Source: Hymenobacter sp. BT559 (GTDB taxonomy: Bacteria; Bacteroidota; Bacteroidia; Cytophagales; Hymenobacteraceae). From it: 64,000 nt of DNA. The stretch covers positions 220,004-284,003 of the forward strand of contig NZ_JAGETY010000007.1 of assembly GCF_017571525.1 (NCBI RefSeq). Reading direction: 5' to 3'. Shown here piece by piece: positions 25,582 through 34,245 of this stretch; within the stretch, counting starts at the first letter, position 1, and the number at the start of each line of letters is the position of its first letter. The notes under the pieces are model-generated. The model saw only the letters and a list, made by a program, of their open reading frames with translations, was not told the DNA's origin and did no database searches. The translations under genes and the position numbers were made by a program.

Positions 25582-28005
25582 TCACAGCGCCGGCTTCACC
25601 TCAAACGAGAAAGTGGTGCTGCCGGCCAGGCCCGTAGGCGCCAGGCCCTGCACCACCACCAGGTAGCGCCCGGCCTGGTCAGAAGAGAAAAAGTCGAGCG
25701 CCTGGGGCTGGCTGGGAGCTAGCTGCACGTCGGGGTTCCAGTAGAGCAGGTTGCGCAGGTCGGGCAGGCGGCTGTGCTGCTGGGCTTCGGTGTCGTAGCG
25801 CGGCGTGTAGAACTCGCGCGGGGCTTGCAGGCCTTCATATTCCTCAATGAGCGCATGCGGGTTGAGCGGAAAGCCACCGAGGTCGCCTTTATAGGTGGTG
25901 TAGCTCACCACGCCATCGTAAACTTGCTGGCCCAGAAAATAGCGGTTGGCAATTACTTCCAGCTTTCTGATTTTCAGTGGGTCGAAGGCCATTATCTGGT
26001 TGATATTGAAAATGGGCAGGCCGTCGAGCAGCGTCAGCGGGTTTTCTTGTAGGGTAATATGCTTGGGCCGGTCTACCACCAGGAAGTGGAAGCCGTCTTT
26101 GCGCTTGCGCACCAGCACCCCGGGCACGTATTCGCGCATCACATCTTCCAGCAGCGGAAAGCGGGTGTAGTGGTCGAGCAAGTACCACTCCTCGGCTCGC
26201 CCATAAAAAGCCAGCGTATCGTAAGGAACGGCCCCGTAGCGGGGCGGCTGCATGGCATAGGCCCGCTGCGCCTGGGTTTGCAGGTGGCGCTCGCTCAGCG
26301 AGGCGGCCCACTGGCGCGGTAGCGGGGCTAGCCCAGGGGGTACCAGGCCACCCCCCGTGGTGAAAGGGCTAAGTAGCGCAAGGCGGTAGGTGCTGTCGCG
26401 CTGCGAGTTGGTTTGCAGTACCAGCTTGCGGAGGCCATAAAAATCCGGAAGCTCAAACTGCACCGTGCCATCGGGGCGGCTAAGCGAGTTGGCAAACTGA
26501 AAGGAAAGCCCTGGCAGCGACAAATAGGCCGGGATACCACTAGCCGGCGCTCCGCTAGCCTGGCTGAGGCGACCATGTAGCACGTAGCCATTTAGCTCGG
26601 GAGGATAGGGGCTAGCGGCCGGGCGGCCCGTCAGGACTTCGTCCCACTTAAAGCGGCGCCAGCCCTGGGTTAGCATAAGGTTGTCGGCCGCCTGCCGGGC
26701 CGTGGCGCTGGAGTCGCGGAAATAGTAGCCCGCATCCTCAATAAAGCCTTTCAGGTCGGCCGCCAGCAGCAGGTAGCTGCTAATGTCGGCCGCTGGCATA
26801 GCGGTCGCCAGCGAATCGAGCCGATACACGGCTAGCGAGGCGGCGGCGGGCTGGCTAGCCCCTAGCTGCAGGCGCACGCGGCTGCGCGGGCCGTAAGCTG
26901 CGGCCGTGGCACTGCCTTGCAGCTGCAGCGCGTGCGTTGGCCGGCGAAAAAATAGCCGCTCGGCCACGGGCCGCTGCCCACTGAAAATAGTGAAATGGGT
27001 AATGCCCGGGAGCAGCGCACGCTTATCGACCTGAAAAGTAGCTCGCCCGGCTACAAGCGGGGCCTCGGTAGTAGCCGTTAGCTGCTGGCCGGTATGGGCT
27101 AGCAGGTGCAGGCGCTCGGTGGCTGCCGTGGGCTGGGTCTGCACGGCCAGGGTGAGCGAGTTGGGGTTATCATCCGTCAGGAGTACCGCATAGCCCTGCT
27201 CGGCCACTGCTGGTAGCTTACTTGTAAGGAGTGCTCCGCCCGGCAGCTTTACCGTGGCTGTGTAGGCTGCCCCGGCCGTGGCGGGCGTAAGCAGAAAGCT
27301 GCCTAGCCCGAATTTCAGCGTGTGAAAAGTGGCTAGGGTGGTGCCCTGCGCATCGGTCACAGTGCCCGTGGCGGCCAGGCTGTGTCCCTGCCGGTCGGTG
27401 AGCTTAAAGGCTACCCGGCCGGGCAGCCCCCGCACCAGCTGCCCACCTTCTGGAAAAAACTGGAGGTCGTAGGCCGGGGCCGATGAGGAAAGCTGGGTAG
27501 CTGGTGCGCTGGCTTGCCAGGTATTGAGTATCGCTACCGGTTGCTGGAAGTAAAAATCCGGCCCGGCATTTTTCATCCAATTGGTGTAGGCGCGCACCGT
27601 ATAGCGGCCGCTAGCCAAGTCGGCTGGTAGTTCGAGCGCGCCATGCCCCATGGCGTCAGTGAGCGCTATTTTGGCTTGGGCTACAGGGCGTTGTGCCGCA
27701 TCCAGCACCTCTACATAAGCTACCTTGCTCATTGCCAGCGGGCGGTGAGCGGCGCCATCTACGGCATAGGCCTTAAACCACATGGTTTCGCCGGCGGTGT
27801 AGGCCGGCCGGTCGAGGTGCAGAAAAAGCTGCTCGGTGAGCGTGCGGCGATAGTGCTGCCGAAGCCTGTAGCCAGGTGCGGCCGAATCGGGGGCCTGCGC
27901 CCGAACGGGGGCGCTGGCCAGCAAGCCAAGCGCGAGCAGCCGGCGGCCGGGGCGGCGCAATAGCCGCAAGCAAAACCGCTGCATGAGTACTAAGGAACGT
28001 GACAT
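25582..28005 (-). CDS. Exported MG2-like domain protein of the TonB/DUF4249 operon
   Basis: An 807-residue exported protein with an N-terminal basic/hydrophobic signal (to about residue 37). The segment TEQLFLHLDRPAYTAGETMW at about 55-75 is the MG2-like beta-sandwich opening of alpha-2-macroglobulin-type proteins. Several further beta-sandwich modules follow. The C-terminal third contains GLPIFNINQIMAFDPLKIRK, which resembles the plug of TonB-dependent receptors without a full barrel. It is last in the five-gene minus-strand operon, 24 bases after DUF4249. I infer a periplasmic or outer-membrane partner of the receptor. Ligand and activity are unknown. Confidence 0.72.
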   Translation of the reverse strand: MSRSLVLMQRFCLRLLRRPGRRLLALGLLASAPVRAQAPDSAAPGYRLRQHYRRTLTEQLFLHLDRPAYTAGETMWFKAYAVDGAAHRPLAMSKVAYVEVLDAAQRPVAQAKIALTDAMGHGALELPADLASGRYTVRAYTNWMKNAGPDFYFQQPVAILNTWQASAPATQLSSSAPAYDLQFFPEGGQLVRGLPGRVAFKLTDRQGHSLAATGTVTDAQGTTLATFHTLKFGLGSFLLTPATAGAAYTATVKLPGGALLTSKLPAVAEQGYAVLLTDDNPNSLTLAVQTQPTAATERLHLLAHTGQQLTATTEAPLVAGRATFQVDKRALLPGITHFTIFSGQRPVAERLFFRRPTHALQLQGSATAAAYGPRSRVRLQLGASQPAAASLAVYRLDSLATAMPAADISSYLLLAADLKGFIEDAGYYFRDSSATARQAADNLMLTQGWRRFKWDEVLTGRPAASPYPPELNGYVLHGRLSQASGAPASGIPAYLSLPGLSFQFANSLSRPDGTVQFELPDFYGLRKLVLQTNSQRDSTYRLALLSPFTTGGGLVPPGLAPLPRQWAASLSERHLQTQAQRAYAMQPPRYGAVPYDTLAFYGRAEEWYLLDHYTRFPLLEDVMREYVPGVLVRKRKDGFHFLVVDRPKHITLQENPLTLLDGLPIFNINQIMAFDPLKIRKLEVIANRYFLGQQVYDGVVSYTTYKGDLGGFPLNPHALIEEYEGLQAPREFYTPRYDTEAQQHSRLPDLRNLLYWNPDVQLAPSQPQALDFFSSDQAGRYLVVVQGLAPTGLAGSTTFSFEVKPAL

Positions 28006-28029
28006 AGGCTAGAAAACAGGTTGGCTGGG

Positions 28030-29238
28030 CTACCAGAAGCTGGGCTTTACAGTGGTGCCCCGCGTGCGGCAGTCTACGCACGCGCGCGGCCCGCCTTCAT
28101 ACCCTAGTGTGTCGCCGCTAACGATGTAGTACTGGGTTGGCACGTTATCACCCGATTTGAAAACCCGCGTATTGGGCCGGTAGATGCGTAGAGATATTTT
28201 GTCGTTTGGGTCAGGCACCAGCTCTGGGCCAAACGCGCAGCTGCTGTATGGGTCGTCAAATGCCCAGTCTTTCGGTAAGCCCAGGCTGGCCGGCGTGGCA
28301 AACAAGCGGCGCTGCACTACCGTGTGCGCGCCCACAAAACCCAGTACGGGCTCGGTGGCGTCGCCCACGCGATGCACGTTGCCGGTGAGCTGGGTCGGCA
28401 GCGGGTCGTTGACCGTGCCCACGGCTTCCGTGTTTTTGCGGAGTAATTCATAATAGGCAAATTCCTCCGCCGTCTCGGCGATTTGAGTTACGAGCACGCT
28501 GTAGCGAACCTTGACGCGCTCGGCCCGGTCCGAAAAGGCGAGTATGCGTTGCTGACTCAAAAAATCCTGCCTGAGACTAGCCGTACTGGCCTGCACAATG
28601 CCCGAGGGCTGCTCGGAGCGGTAGCAGGTGTAGATGGGCGTCACGCGCGGCCGTACAAGGCCACCAATCACTTCCAGCTCCGACCGGCGTGGGGCATTGA
28701 ACTCCCAGGTTTCGCTGGCGCGCCAGCGGTAAAAGCGCGCGCTGCCGCTCGGGTCGTGGGTGCTGGCCAGCACACGCACCTGCCCATCCTGGTGCACCAG
28801 CTCCAGCTGGTCGAAGTCGGGCGTAACCTTAAGCGGTACCAATTGCGAAGCGTAGGCCGGCGCCGAGGCCCCTGTGCCCAGCGTGAGCTGCAGCTGGTAG
28901 CGCCGGCCGGTGGGCAGTTGCAGACTATCGGAAATGTAGGTGCCGGCCACGGCGGTTTCGCGCAGGCTATAGCGCTGGCCGGTAGTATCGGCGATGAAGA
29001 GCGTGGCACCGCGCACCACGGGCGCTGCCTCCGCACTGCCCACGCTAAGGGAGCGTGAAAGCAGGATGCGGGTGCGGCCATTGCCATTGATGAAGCCATC
29101 CACCACCAGATAAGAAGCAGGCGCGGCCACCACATCGGGCATGTACGACTCGATGCAGCCCGCTAGCCCTAGCAGCAAGCCTGTTCCCGCTGATAGCCCG
29201 TTGGCCCAACGCCAGTACCTGGCAGATGTACGTAGCAT
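28030..29238 (-). CDS. DUF4249 lipoprotein (second copy)
   Basis: A 402-residue lipoprotein. ATG 29238 lies five bases past the stop of the preceding paralogue, and the longer open frame upstream overlaps that gene and is rejected. The lipobox is LLGLAGCIES. YLVVDGFINGNGRTRILLSR marks the start of the DUF4249 domain, which is rich in beta strands. It is clearly related to the gene before it (identical stretches such as TEAVGTNDPLP-type and LTGNVHRVG segments), so the pair arose by tandem duplication. It ends with a CVDCRTRGTT cysteine pair. DUF4249 proteins commonly accompany TonB-dependent receptors in Bacteroidota; function unknown. Confidence 0.85.
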   Translation of the reverse strand: MLRTSARYWRWANGLSAGTGLLLGLAGCIESYMPDVVAAPASYLVVDGFINGNGRTRILLSRSLSVGSAEAAPVVRGATLFIADTTGQRYSLRETAVAGTYISDSLQLPTGRRYQLQLTLGTGASAPAYASQLVPLKVTPDFDQLELVHQDGQVRVLASTHDPSGSARFYRWRASETWEFNAPRRSELEVIGGLVRPRVTPIYTCYRSEQPSGIVQASTASLRQDFLSQQRILAFSDRAERVKVRYSVLVTQIAETAEEFAYYELLRKNTEAVGTVNDPLPTQLTGNVHRVGDATEPVLGFVGAHTVVQRRLFATPASLGLPKDWAFDDPYSSCAFGPELVPDPNDKISLRIYRPNTRVFKSGDNVPTQYYIVSGDTLGYEGGPRACVDCRTRGTTVKPSFW

Positions 29239-29242
29239 AGCC

Positions 29243-30442
29243 TTACCAGTAAGCAGGTTTGGTATTGCTGCCTCGCACCCGGCAGTCGATGCACTCGCGC
29301 GCTCCCCCAATGTACCCCATGATGGGATAGCCGTAGCTTGGCCCGTATGCATAGTCGGTCGGCACGTTGTCGGGGTCGGCAAATACGGACGATTTTGGGT
29401 AGAGCATCCCGTTTTTATTATAGGGCTTCACAATCTCGGCCGTGTCGGGCTCCTGGCAGGCTGCGTAAGGATTCTCAAAAAAATCTGGCGGGTGGGCCGG
29501 CAAATCCTGCCGGCTGATGAAGATGCGTCGGCTCTGTAGCGTGTGGGCGCCAACGAAGCCGAGCACAGGCTCTTGCGGGCTGCCCACGCGGTGCACATTG
29601 CCGGTGAGCTGCGAAGGCAAGGGGTCATTGACGGTGCCCACGGCCTCAGTGTTTTTGCGCAGAATCTCGTTGTAGGCAAACTCCTCAGCCGTTTCAGCAT
29701 ACTGCGTTAGCAAGAGGCTGTAGCGAATCTTGACCCGCTCAGCCCGTTCCGAAAAGGAGAGCACCTGCTGCTCGGTGAGGGCATCCTGGCTCAGCGAGGC
29801 CGTGCTCGTTTGCGTGATGGTGCTCGGCTGCTCGGTGTGCCAGCACGTATAAATCGGCGTGATACGGTTTTGAATAATTCCGCCGCGAAACTCTAAATTC
29901 GACTGATAGAGCGCAGTAAACTCCCAGGTTTCGCTGGCGCGCCAGCGGTAAAAGCGCGAGCCGCCGCTGGGGTCGTGCGTACTAAAGCGAAATTGAAGCT
30001 GCCCGTCCTGACGCATCCACTCGAGCTTGTCAATAGGTGGGGTCACTTTCAACGGCACCAGGTCAGACTCGTAGCTAGTGGCCGCACCTACGCCTGCTCC
30101 CGTGCTGATGCGCAGCTGGTAGCGCCGGCCGGTGGGCAGCAAGAGGCTGTCCGACACGTAAAAGCCCGGGCGCTGCTCGGTCAGGGCATAGCTGCCGCCC
30201 TTCTCATCCACGATAGTGATTTTGGCGCCCTTCTCGGCGGGCGGGGCCGAGGCGGTAGAGATATTCTGGGTGCGCGAGAGGGTAATGCGCGTGCGCCCGG
30301 CCCCGTTGATGAAGCCATCTACTACCAGGTACCTAGCCGGTGCATCCAGCACGGCCGGCACATACGGCTCTACGCATCCGGCTAAGGCCAGCAGCAGCAG
30401 CCGGCCACCCCAGCGCAAGAGAAATGCAGAAGGACGGCTCAT
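29243..30442 (-). CDS. DUF4249 lipoprotein (first copy)
   Basis: A 399-residue lipoprotein with lipobox LLLALAGCVEP and the DUF4249 opening YLVVDGFINGAGRTRITLSR. Its start codon overlaps the stop of the TonB-dependent receptor gene in TAATG, indicating translational coupling. It shares long stretches with the next gene (for example ETAEEFA, NDPLP, LTGNVHRVG and the C-terminal CIDCRVRGS). The two cysteines of the CxxC near the C terminus are kept in both copies. By context it is a surface or periplasmic-face lipoprotein working with the receptor. Confidence 0.87.
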   Translation of the reverse strand: MSRPSAFLLRWGGRLLLLALAGCVEPYVPAVLDAPARYLVVDGFINGAGRTRITLSRTQNISTASAPPAEKGAKITIVDEKGGSYALTEQRPGFYVSDSLLLPTGRRYQLRISTGAGVGAATSYESDLVPLKVTPPIDKLEWMRQDGQLQFRFSTHDPSGGSRFYRWRASETWEFTALYQSNLEFRGGIIQNRITPIYTCWHTEQPSTITQTSTASLSQDALTEQQVLSFSERAERVKIRYSLLLTQYAETAEEFAYNEILRKNTEAVGTVNDPLPSQLTGNVHRVGSPQEPVLGFVGAHTLQSRRIFISRQDLPAHPPDFFENPYAACQEPDTAEIVKPYNKNGMLYPKSSVFADPDNVPTDYAYGPSYGYPIMGYIGGARECIDCRVRGSNTKPAYW

Positions 30443-33219
30443 TAAAAGCGAAAATTATAGGTGACAGTCGGAATCGGCGTGCCGAAGATGGACAGCTGAT
30501 ATCCTTTTAGCTGCCCATTAACGGTCTGAAAATAAACTGAATACGGGTTATGTCGGCCCGTTAGGTTATATACGGCTACCGTCCAGGAGCTGTGCGCTAG
30601 CTTCTTCACCTTGTGGTTGCCCTCAAAATTGACGGCCAGGTCGATGCGGTAGTAGTCGGGCACCCGGTACATGTTGCGGTCGGAGTAATACACGCGCAAC
30701 GCATTGTCGATGTAGTACTTGGCCAGGGGCAGCGTGATAGGCCGCCCGGTGCTGTAGTTGAAGTTGAGCCCTATATTGAAGCGGCGGCTGAAGCGGTAGT
30801 TGCCCACCAGGGTCACGTCGTGCGGCTTGTCGTAGTTGCTAGGGTACCAGTTGCCACCATTCACTACATCGGTGGCCGTGTTCACCTGCACCAACGAGCG
30901 TGCGTAGGTGTAGCTCAGCCAGCCGTTGATTTTGCCTACGTTTTTGCGCAGCAGCAGCTCTACCCCGTAGGCGCGGCCTTCGGCGTTTACGAGGTCGGTT
31001 TCGAGGTGCGGATTGAGCAGCAGCACGGCCCCGCTCTTGTAGTCGACAAAATCGTGAATCTTCTTGTAGTAGACCTCGGCCGAAAACTCGATGGTATTGC
31101 GCTTGAAGTTGTGGTAGTACCCTAGCGATACCTGGTCGCCCACCTGCGGGCGGATGTAGCCATCGCTCAACTTCCAGGTATCGGTGGGCGACACTACGGT
31201 CGTGTTCGACAGCTGATGAATATACTGGCGCATACGGTTGTAGCTGGCCTTCACCGACGAGTTAGCCGTCAGCTCCAGCTTGGTCGAGATGCGCCACTCG
31301 GGGCCGGCGTAGTGGGCCAGCACCTGCCCGCTGCCATAGGTAGAGGAGCCAGTCTTGGTGTTTTCGCTGCGCGAGAGGCCCGGCAGGTAGTCGGCCACTA
31401 AGCGGGGGCCTAGCGCCTGGTAAAAGGAATAGCGCAGCCCGGCCTGCACCGAAAAGCGCGGGCTCAGGTCAAAGCGGTCGGTGAGATACACGCCGCTTTC
31501 CAGCGCCCGCTCGTGCTGAATGGTAGTGGGCAGTAGCAGCGACTTGTCGCCCAGCGGCTGCTGGTCGCCGGGCGCCGTATTGTAAAGCAGGGTGCTAGCC
31601 CCAAATTCAAGCGTGTGCTTGGTAGTGGCCAAATAAGAAAAATCGGCCTGCAAAGCCGACTGGCTCAGCCGATAGGCAAACGAAGAGGCGCTGTACTGAT
31701 TACGGGTGGTGGTCAGGCTGAAATCGTACTGGCTGGTAGTGGCCAGCACCGCGCTGGCAAGCTTAGGGCTGAACGTATGCTTCCAGTTCAGGCTAACCGC
31801 CTGGTTGCGGTACTCATAAATGGTATCACTGGCCAGCCGAAACCGGTCGTGGCTGAGGTAGCCAGTCACCGAAACCGAATTTTTGGGGTTGAGGTCGTAC
31901 GTCAGGTAAGCGCTCAGGTCGTAAAAGGAAGCCGCGCTGTTGCGCAGCGTTGGGCTAGGCACCCGTTGCAGCAGCCAGTCGGAGTACGAGGTGCGGCCAC
32001 TTATTAAGAAAGACCCTTTGGCACCGGGCAGGGGCCCTTCGAGCGTGAGGCGGCTGGTGAGCAGCCCGATGCCCCCCGAGGCGCCAAACTTTTTGCGGTC
32101 GCCTTCGCGGCTTACTATGTCGAGCACCGAGGCCAGCCGCCCGCCGTAGCGCGCCGGAATGGCGCTTTTGTAGAGCTCCACCGACTTCACCATATCGGGG
32201 TTAAAAGCCGAGAAGAAGCCGAACAGGTGGGCGGGGTTATAAATAGTGGCACCGTTGAAGAGCACCAGGTTCTGGTCGGTGCCGCCGCCGCGCACACTCA
32301 TGCCGGTGCTGCCTTCGCCCACGGTTTTTACACCGGGCAGCGCCATCACCACACGCAGCAGGTCGGCCTCGCCAAACACGGTGGGCACCTGCTTAATGGT
32401 CTTGATATCCAGCAGTTGCACGCCCATCTGCATGCCGCGCACATTGCGGTCTTTTTGCCCCTCTACCACTACTTCTTGCAGCGCTGCCGCATCGGTGGCT
32501 ACCTCCAGGTCGAAGCGGCCATCGGCGTGAACTACTAGCTGGCGCCGCGTGCTCCTGATGCCAATGCCCCGGATGTTGAGGTTGTGCCGCCCCACCGGCA
32601 CTGTGAGCGAGTAGTTTCCCTGCCGGTCGGTGGCCGTGCCGATGTTGGGCGAGTCAATAAACACAGCCGCCCCGACTACCGGCTCGCTCCGCGTCCCGGC
32701 CGTGCGCACCGTGCCCGTGATGGTGGCGCGCCCGCTAGCCGGGGCCACTTGGCGCGGTCCTATATCATACACCCTGAATTCTGACGTGCCCGTGGCCGGG
32801 AGCCTGTTGCCGCGGCTTGGGCCGGTAGTGGCAGCCGCTGCTGGTAGCATAGTGCCAGTGGGCGCTTGCTCAAAAAAATCGGGCGCTATTTGGGTTTGCA
32901 GGGGGTACTCGGGCGTAATGAACACGCGATGCGTTGCCTCGTCGATGGCGAACTGGAGCGAGGAATGTACAAATACCTGCTTTAGTAAAGCAATTAGGGC
33001 CAGGTTGCTGGCCTGTACCTGCACAGTTACCGTATCGACAGCCGCCGGGCTGAAAAAGAAGCGATACGGCGTTTGGGCCTCCACGCGCTGCGCAAACTGC
33101 TCAAAGCGCAGGTTGCGGAAGTCACCGCTGATAGTAGGCTCGGTTTGTTGGGCCCAGCTGGCTTGGTTGGCTACTAGCAGGCCTAATAAGAGGAAAAGGA
33201 AGGGGTAGAGACGGGGCAT
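30442..33219 (-). CDS. TonB-dependent receptor with STN and carboxypeptidase-like domains
   Basis: Outer-membrane transporter of 925 residues. A signal peptide ends at ASWAQ. Residues of about 25-110 form a secretin/TonB short N-terminal (STN) domain, often used for signalling to anti-sigma factors. About 160-245 is a carboxypeptidase-regulatory-like beta-sandwich (TITGTVRTAGTRSEPVVGAA). The plug includes SVRGGGTDQNLVLFNGATIY, and the remainder is a beta barrel ending in aromatic Phe (TVTYNFRF). It lies second in the operon, 39 bases after the exported unknown and overlapping DUF4249. No SusD partner is present, so uptake of something other than a typical SusCD glycan is likely (inference). 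Confidence 0.93.
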   Translation of the reverse strand: MPRLYPFLFLLLGLLVANQASWAQQTEPTISGDFRNLRFEQFAQRVEAQTPYRFFFSPAAVDTVTVQVQASNLALIALLKQVFVHSSLQFAIDEATHRVFITPEYPLQTQIAPDFFEQAPTGTMLPAAAATTGPSRGNRLPATGTSEFRVYDIGPRQVAPASGRATITGTVRTAGTRSEPVVGAAVFIDSPNIGTATDRQGNYSLTVPVGRHNLNIRGIGIRSTRRQLVVHADGRFDLEVATDAAALQEVVVEGQKDRNVRGMQMGVQLLDIKTIKQVPTVFGEADLLRVVMALPGVKTVGEGSTGMSVRGGGTDQNLVLFNGATIYNPAHLFGFFSAFNPDMVKSVELYKSAIPARYGGRLASVLDIVSREGDRKKFGASGGIGLLTSRLTLEGPLPGAKGSFLISGRTSYSDWLLQRVPSPTLRNSAASFYDLSAYLTYDLNPKNSVSVTGYLSHDRFRLASDTIYEYRNQAVSLNWKHTFSPKLASAVLATTSQYDFSLTTTRNQYSASSFAYRLSQSALQADFSYLATTKHTLEFGASTLLYNTAPGDQQPLGDKSLLLPTTIQHERALESGVYLTDRFDLSPRFSVQAGLRYSFYQALGPRLVADYLPGLSRSENTKTGSSTYGSGQVLAHYAGPEWRISTKLELTANSSVKASYNRMRQYIHQLSNTTVVSPTDTWKLSDGYIRPQVGDQVSLGYYHNFKRNTIEFSAEVYYKKIHDFVDYKSGAVLLLNPHLETDLVNAEGRAYGVELLLRKNVGKINGWLSYTYARSLVQVNTATDVVNGGNWYPSNYDKPHDVTLVGNYRFSRRFNIGLNFNYSTGRPITLPLAKYYIDNALRVYYSDRNMYRVPDYYRIDLAVNFEGNHKVKKLAHSSWTVAVYNLTGRHNPYSVYFQTVNGQLKGYQLSIFGTPIPTVTYNFRF

Positions 33220-33258
33220 AGCAGGCGTCTAGAAGCAAAAACAAAGTAGGCCAGCCGG

Positions 33259-34005
33259 TTACTGAGGCAGCGTGTTGTAATACCGTAGCACCTCGAGGGC
33301 CGAGGCCTCGCGCTGCGCCGCCCGAAAGCGCAGCTTATGCTGGCGGGCATAGCGCTGCGCCTCAGCCTTGTGAGCGGGCAGGAGGGCTAGCATGTCTTTG
33401 AGGCTGCTTACCTCGGCGGCGCCACTGGCTGTGCGTACCAAAAGCTGGTCGGCCTGGCGGTATTCAAAGCGCAGGTTCTGCTGCACGTAGGTTTGCTCCA
33501 CTCTTTTGGTGTGGCGGGCCAGCAGGCTTACCGGGCCCGGCAGCAGCACCTCATAAAAGCCCGTTGGCATTATCCGACTGGTTGTCGAGTCGGCCCGTAT
33601 TCGGGCAAACTGATGGCTGCCCAGCGTGAAGCTGCTGATAAAGTCTGGTACTAGGGTGACAACGGCGGTCTGCCCCGGGTAGGTCATTACCACTTGGTCT
33701 AGCAGCAGGTCGTAGCGCAGCAGCACGTCCTGAAAAGAGCCCTGGCGATACACGATAGTACCCATCTGCGGATTCGCATCCAGAAAGAACTGGTGCCCGA
33801 TGCTGCCCGGCTTGCTGTAATCTACGTACTCCGAACCATTGAATAACACTGACTCGGGCTGTACTGCGCCCGCGTAGACCTGGCGAGCGGCAGCTATGGC
33901 CCTTACCGAGGTGCTGGAGTCGGCTCGTACCTGGGCCCCTGCTTTGCCAGGGGCTGCCAGCCCAAGCACTAAGCCAAGGCATCCAAAGTAAGCTAAGGTC
34001 TTCAT
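33259..34005 (-). CDS. Exported unknown protein, first gene of the TonB/DUF4249 operon
   Basis: A 248-residue protein that I do not recognise. ATG 34005 begins a signal peptide (about residues 1-24, ending KAGAQ). The mature part is beta-rich, with FFLDANPQMGTIVYRQGSFQ and DLLLDQVVMTYPGQ, and a basic helical C terminus. There are no catalytic motifs and no lipobox. The 39-base gap to the receptor gene and shared direction support one operon. A role as a periplasmic accessory of the receptor is inference. Confidence 0.65.
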   Translation of the reverse strand: MKTLAYFGCLGLVLGLAAPGKAGAQVRADSSTSVRAIAAARQVYAGAVQPESVLFNGSEYVDYSKPGSIGHQFFLDANPQMGTIVYRQGSFQDVLLRYDLLLDQVVMTYPGQTAVVTLVPDFISSFTLGSHQFARIRADSTTSRIMPTGFYEVLLPGPVSLLARHTKRVEQTYVQQNLRFEYRQADQLLVRTASGAAEVSSLKDMLALLPAHKAEAQRYARQHKLRFRAAQREASALEVLRYYNTLPQ

Positions 34006-34245
34006 AAGTAATAGGAAGGTCGAGGTAGCCGGCCAAGCACATGTTGCACGTACTGAGCTTGGTAAGAAGCGGCAAGAAGCAACATAATCAGCTATAATGA
34101 GCATTCATTGCTAGAATAGGTTGCGTAGTACTGGCCACTAAAACTCATGTTATTTTCATAAAAGCCGGCCTTATAGCGAAATAAAGGCCCATTAATCAGC
34201 AAGGCCGCGCAGAATACTATAGAAGCCAAAGCAGTTGTTTTTCCT

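Noticed and set aside
29239..29382. N-terminal extension of the second DUF4249 protein
   Set aside because: It overlaps the preceding gene. A start at 29238 gives a proper lipoprotein signal.
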